The notes under the pieces were generated by a model. It worked only from the letters and a program-made list of their open reading frames with translations, ran no database searches and was not told the origin of the DNA. A program made the translations under genes and the position numbers. From assembly GCA_017555875.1 (NCBI GenBank), contig JAFZFN010000002.1:1-64000 (forward strand): a stretch of 64,000 nucleotides of DNA, in the 5' to 3' direction. This document shows, piece by piece, positions 61,907-64,000 of this stretch. Position 1 is the stretch's first letter; each line of letters opens with the position of its first letter. This DNA is from Bacteroidaceae bacterium. GTDB taxonomy: Bacteria; Bacteroidota; Bacteroidia; Bacteroidales; Bacteroidaceae.

Positions 61907-63691
61907 TTACTCGCCTTCCTTCTCTTCGAGTGCTGCAATCTTCTTTAGCACGAGTTGCGCATCCGCTTTGAGCTTCTCCATTTTGCGCTGCATCTCTGCT
62001 ACGAGGCTATTTCCGCTCTTGCTAGAGGCATTGAGGAATCCGAGGTTGTTTTCGTAAGTTTTGATTTCTCCGCACATATTCTCATAGATACGCAGCAGAC
62101 GTTCGCGTTCGCGAGCGATGTTGGTGCCCTCCTTGATAGAGTCTTTGTAGCGGGCAACTCTTCGTGTGGCTTCATTTTTCTGGAAGGTGTCGAAGAGGGC
62201 GTCGATGAGAGCCTTGTATTGCTTGTAGATCTTGTCCTTTTCGCGGAAGGGAACGTGTCCTATGCTGTTCCACTCCTTGATGAGGTCGTGCATCTTGGCT
62301 TGGTCTTCCGAGGTGGCAGCCTCGGGATTGATGGCGCTGAGTTGCTCGATGATGGCACGCTTCTTGGCCAAGTTTTCCTGCTCCTCGGTGCGCTGCGATG
62401 AGGTTGCGGCCTTGCGCTTTTCGAAGAAGGCGTCACATGCAGCATTGAAGCGCTTCCAGATGGCGTCTGATTGCTTCTTGGGCACAGCTCCTATGCTCTT
62501 CCACTCGCGTTGTAGGGCGGTGAGCTTGTCGGCTGTGGCTTTCCATTCGGTGCTGTCCTGCAGTGCTTCGGCTTTCTCGCAGAGAGCTATTTTCTTCTCC
62601 AGATTAGTTGCAAGGTTGTCTTTCATCCCTTTGTAGAACTCTGCCTTGCGCTGGAAGAATGCGTCGCAAGCAGCGCGGAAACGCTCAAAGATTTTGTTAT
62701 TCATCTTCTGTGGAGCATAGCCGATGGTCTTCCACTCTTCTTGTAGGGCGATGACCTCTTGTGTCTTGTCGTTCCACTGGGCATAGGTTTCGAGTGTAGC
62801 AACGTCGATGCTTTCCACCTTTTCGCAGAGGGCAGTCTTCTTTTCAAGGTTGTCATTTTCGCGCTGTTTCAGCTCCTCGAAGTGCTGTTGGTGGCGCTTG
62901 TTAACAACTGTTGACGCCTCTTTGAAGCGTGTCCACACCTCTTCGCGCAGTTCTCGTGCGACGGGACCAATCTCGCGGAACTCCTGATGCAGCTTTTGCA
63001 GCTGGTGGAAAGCAGAGATGGCATCCTCCTCTTCTGCCAATCGCTCAGCAGCTTCGCAGAGTCGAGTCTTTGCTTCGAGATTTTTCTTGAAGTCGTATTC
63101 GCGGAATTCGATGTTTAGTTTCAGGATGTCGTAGAAGCGTTCGGTCAATGTTTGGTAACGCTTCCAGAGGTCGCTTACTTTAGTGGCGGGAACTTCTCCG
63201 ATGTTCTTCCATTCCTGCTGCAAGGCCTTGAAATCGTTGTATGATGCCTGCTCTACGTCTGCACTATCAATCATGGCTTGCAAGCGCTCCAGCAATGCCT
63301 CTTTGCGCAGGGCATTCTCTTCGCGTGCTTGCTCCTCCTTCTGCTGCTGCTCGGCACGTTTCTCCTTGATGATGTTCATCGCAGATTTGTACTCCTCCTC
63401 TTCTGCGCTGTCAAACTTGAAGTCTTCGGGTGCGAATCCGTTGTCGAGGTGGGCTTGGCGTGCAGCCTCCACTGCAATGCGATGCAGTTTGTAGAAGGTT
63501 TGCTTGAGCTGCTCCAATTCCTCTTTGGATGCAGTCAAAGGATCTTGCGCTAGTTCCTTTATTCTTATAATAATGTCTGCAGTGCTGCTGTAGGTGCGCT
63601 GCTCAGTAGATTGTTCCGATTGTGTCTCTGTAGCCTCTACTACAGCGTTCTCTTGCTGTGTGAACTCGGCTGTGGGATTTTGGTTTTCCAT
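61907..63691 (-). CDS. DUF349 repeat coiled-coil protein
   Basis: A 594-residue protein of repeating helical units. At least five DUF349 repeats are recognisable by the recurring pattern W-K-x-I-G-x-(V/A)-P then (I/L)W-x-R-F-x-x-A-C-D-A-F-F (for example LQREWKSIGAVP, SDAIWKRFNAACDAFFEK). An acidic Glu-rich N-terminus (about 1-130) and a C-terminal coiled coil (about 520-594) flank them. No signal peptide. DUF349 proteins are common in Bacteroidetes and of unknown function. It is convergent with lepA and divergent from rpsA. Confidence 0.9.
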   Translation of the reverse strand: MENQNPTAEFTQQENAVVEATETQSEQSTEQRTYSSTADIIIRIKELAQDPLTASKEELEQLKQTFYKLHRIAVEAARQAHLDNGFAPEDFKFDSAEEEEYKSAMNIIKEKRAEQQQKEEQAREENALRKEALLERLQAMIDSADVEQASYNDFKALQQEWKNIGEVPATKVSDLWKRYQTLTERFYDILKLNIEFREYDFKKNLEAKTRLCEAAERLAEEEDAISAFHQLQKLHQEFREIGPVARELREEVWTRFKEASTVVNKRHQQHFEELKQRENDNLEKKTALCEKVESIDVATLETYAQWNDKTQEVIALQEEWKTIGYAPQKMNNKIFERFRAACDAFFQRKAEFYKGMKDNLATNLEKKIALCEKAEALQDSTEWKATADKLTALQREWKSIGAVPKKQSDAIWKRFNAACDAFFEKRKAATSSQRTEEQENLAKKRAIIEQLSAINPEAATSEDQAKMHDLIKEWNSIGHVPFREKDKIYKQYKALIDALFDTFQKNEATRRVARYKDSIKEGTNIARERERLLRIYENMCGEIKTYENNLGFLNASSKSGNSLVAEMQRKMEKLKADAQLVLKKIAALEEKEGE

Positions 63692-63821
63692 TATTCTATG
63701 ATGAATTTAATTGCTATTTTACAAAACAGACTGCAAATAACGTAATTAAATATGAATTATACTAATTTTTTCTTTGTTTTTGACTGTGTGGAACCGAAAA
63801 AGGATGGATTTTGTAAATAAA

Positions 63822-63854
63822 TTTGCATTTTCGCTTGATTTGTAGTAATTTTGC
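63822..63854 (+). promoter_or_regulatory. rpsA promoter with extended core
   Basis: TTTGCATTTTC, 7 nt, TTGT, AGTAATTTTGC, preceded by TGTAAATAAA as at bamD. -33 TTTG 63822-63825 and -7 TAATTTTG 63846-63853, 20 nt apart. The leader to rpsA is about 60 nt. Confidence 0.85.
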
Positions 63855-63919
63855 GGCCGATTTAGATATATCAACATAATGTCTAACGTAATTAATTATT
63901 TATTAACTTTTTAACTTTA

Positions 63920-64000
63920 ATGGAAAACTTAAAGAACATTGCTCCCGTAGAAGGTTTCGACTGGGAAGCGTATGAAAAAGGTGATGCCATCGTAGGCATT
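63920..64000 (+). CDS. rpsA: 30S ribosomal protein S1 (5' part, cut by window end)
   Basis: The first 27 residues (MENLKNIAPVEGFDWEAYEKG, then DAIVGI) match the start of Bacteroidales ribosomal protein S1, which helps load mRNA on the ribosome. Only the N-terminus is in the window. The leader has an AT-rich ending (ACTTTTTAACTTTA) and no purine-rich ribosome site, usual for this phylum, where S1-mRNA contacts are thought important. Confidence 0.82.
   Translation, partial: MENLKNIAPVEGFDWEAYEKGDAIVGI

Overview
The window looks like chromosomal DNA of a host-associated member of the order Bacteroidales, most like Prevotella, Alloprevotella or Bacteroides. The evidence is promoters of the Bacteroidetes type (TTTG, 19-21 nt, TAnnTTTG), order-typical genes (DUF4293, DUF349 and DUF2027/Smr proteins, an Rpb6-type omega subunit, a GlsB/GlsA-like glycine lipid pair), secreted proteins with Por-type C-terminal tails, and host-glycan genes (two GH29 fucosidases, an N-acetylhexosamine kinase). 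No rRNA, tRNA or CRISPR array was seen.

Layout: 1-6106 holds a GH29 alpha-L-fucosidase, a 1306-residue secreted protein and a small MKKTYITP-type protein. 6228-12012 is an accessory, phage-derived-looking island: UmuD/LexA-like S24 protein, an operator-like repeat array, BRO antirepressor, unknown protein, M15 peptidase, VirE-N/DUF3987 protein and DUF4248 protein, thick with palindromic repeats. 12013-20720 follows with a repeat-filled gap, pspC-argC-argD, leuA-leuC-leuD, a nitroreductase and a DMT transporter. 20815-29305 carries RNA modification and housekeeping genes (RsmI-like, ModF-like ABC, dus, queA, Nudix, Smr, comF, recX, prmC). 29489-34434 pairs a sugar kinase with a very large, strongly codon-biased secreted protein. 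34787-48535 has fhs, bamD-rpoZ-DUF4293-marC, apbE, glyA, rfbA-rfbD-rfbB, rpiB-tkt and ompH. 48787-54791 has pepD and a second fucosidase plus secreted-protein module paralogous to the first. 54897-59778 is a minus-strand cluster of APC permease, glsA, glsB, menA and CPBP protease. The end holds lepA, a DUF349 protein and the start of rpsA.

The most unusual feature is a dispersed family of palindromic elements with GC-rich stems (CCCTCCCT/AGGGAGGG) and GGACCCACC-type inverted termini. At least six paired or partial elements and one lone stem lie between 8076 and 22303. One 504-bp member (16577-17080) encloses an intact DUF559 (Vsr-like) endonuclease gene between near-identical inverted repeats of about 37 nt and ends exactly at the LeuC reading frame, giving an in-frame DUF559-LeuC fusion. 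Shorter members lacking the gene lie in frame inside the DUF3987 and ABC-protein genes and at the 5' end of the 8157 gene. I infer an autonomous element with MITE-like derivatives that tolerates translation through its ends.

Other observations are a 33-nt promoter core shared by fhs, bamD, lepA and rpsA; a 90-bp inverted repeat upstream of both fucosidase modules; a perfect 29-bp inverted repeat bounding a 213-bp element; and the absence of rfbC and leuB from clusters that usually contain them.
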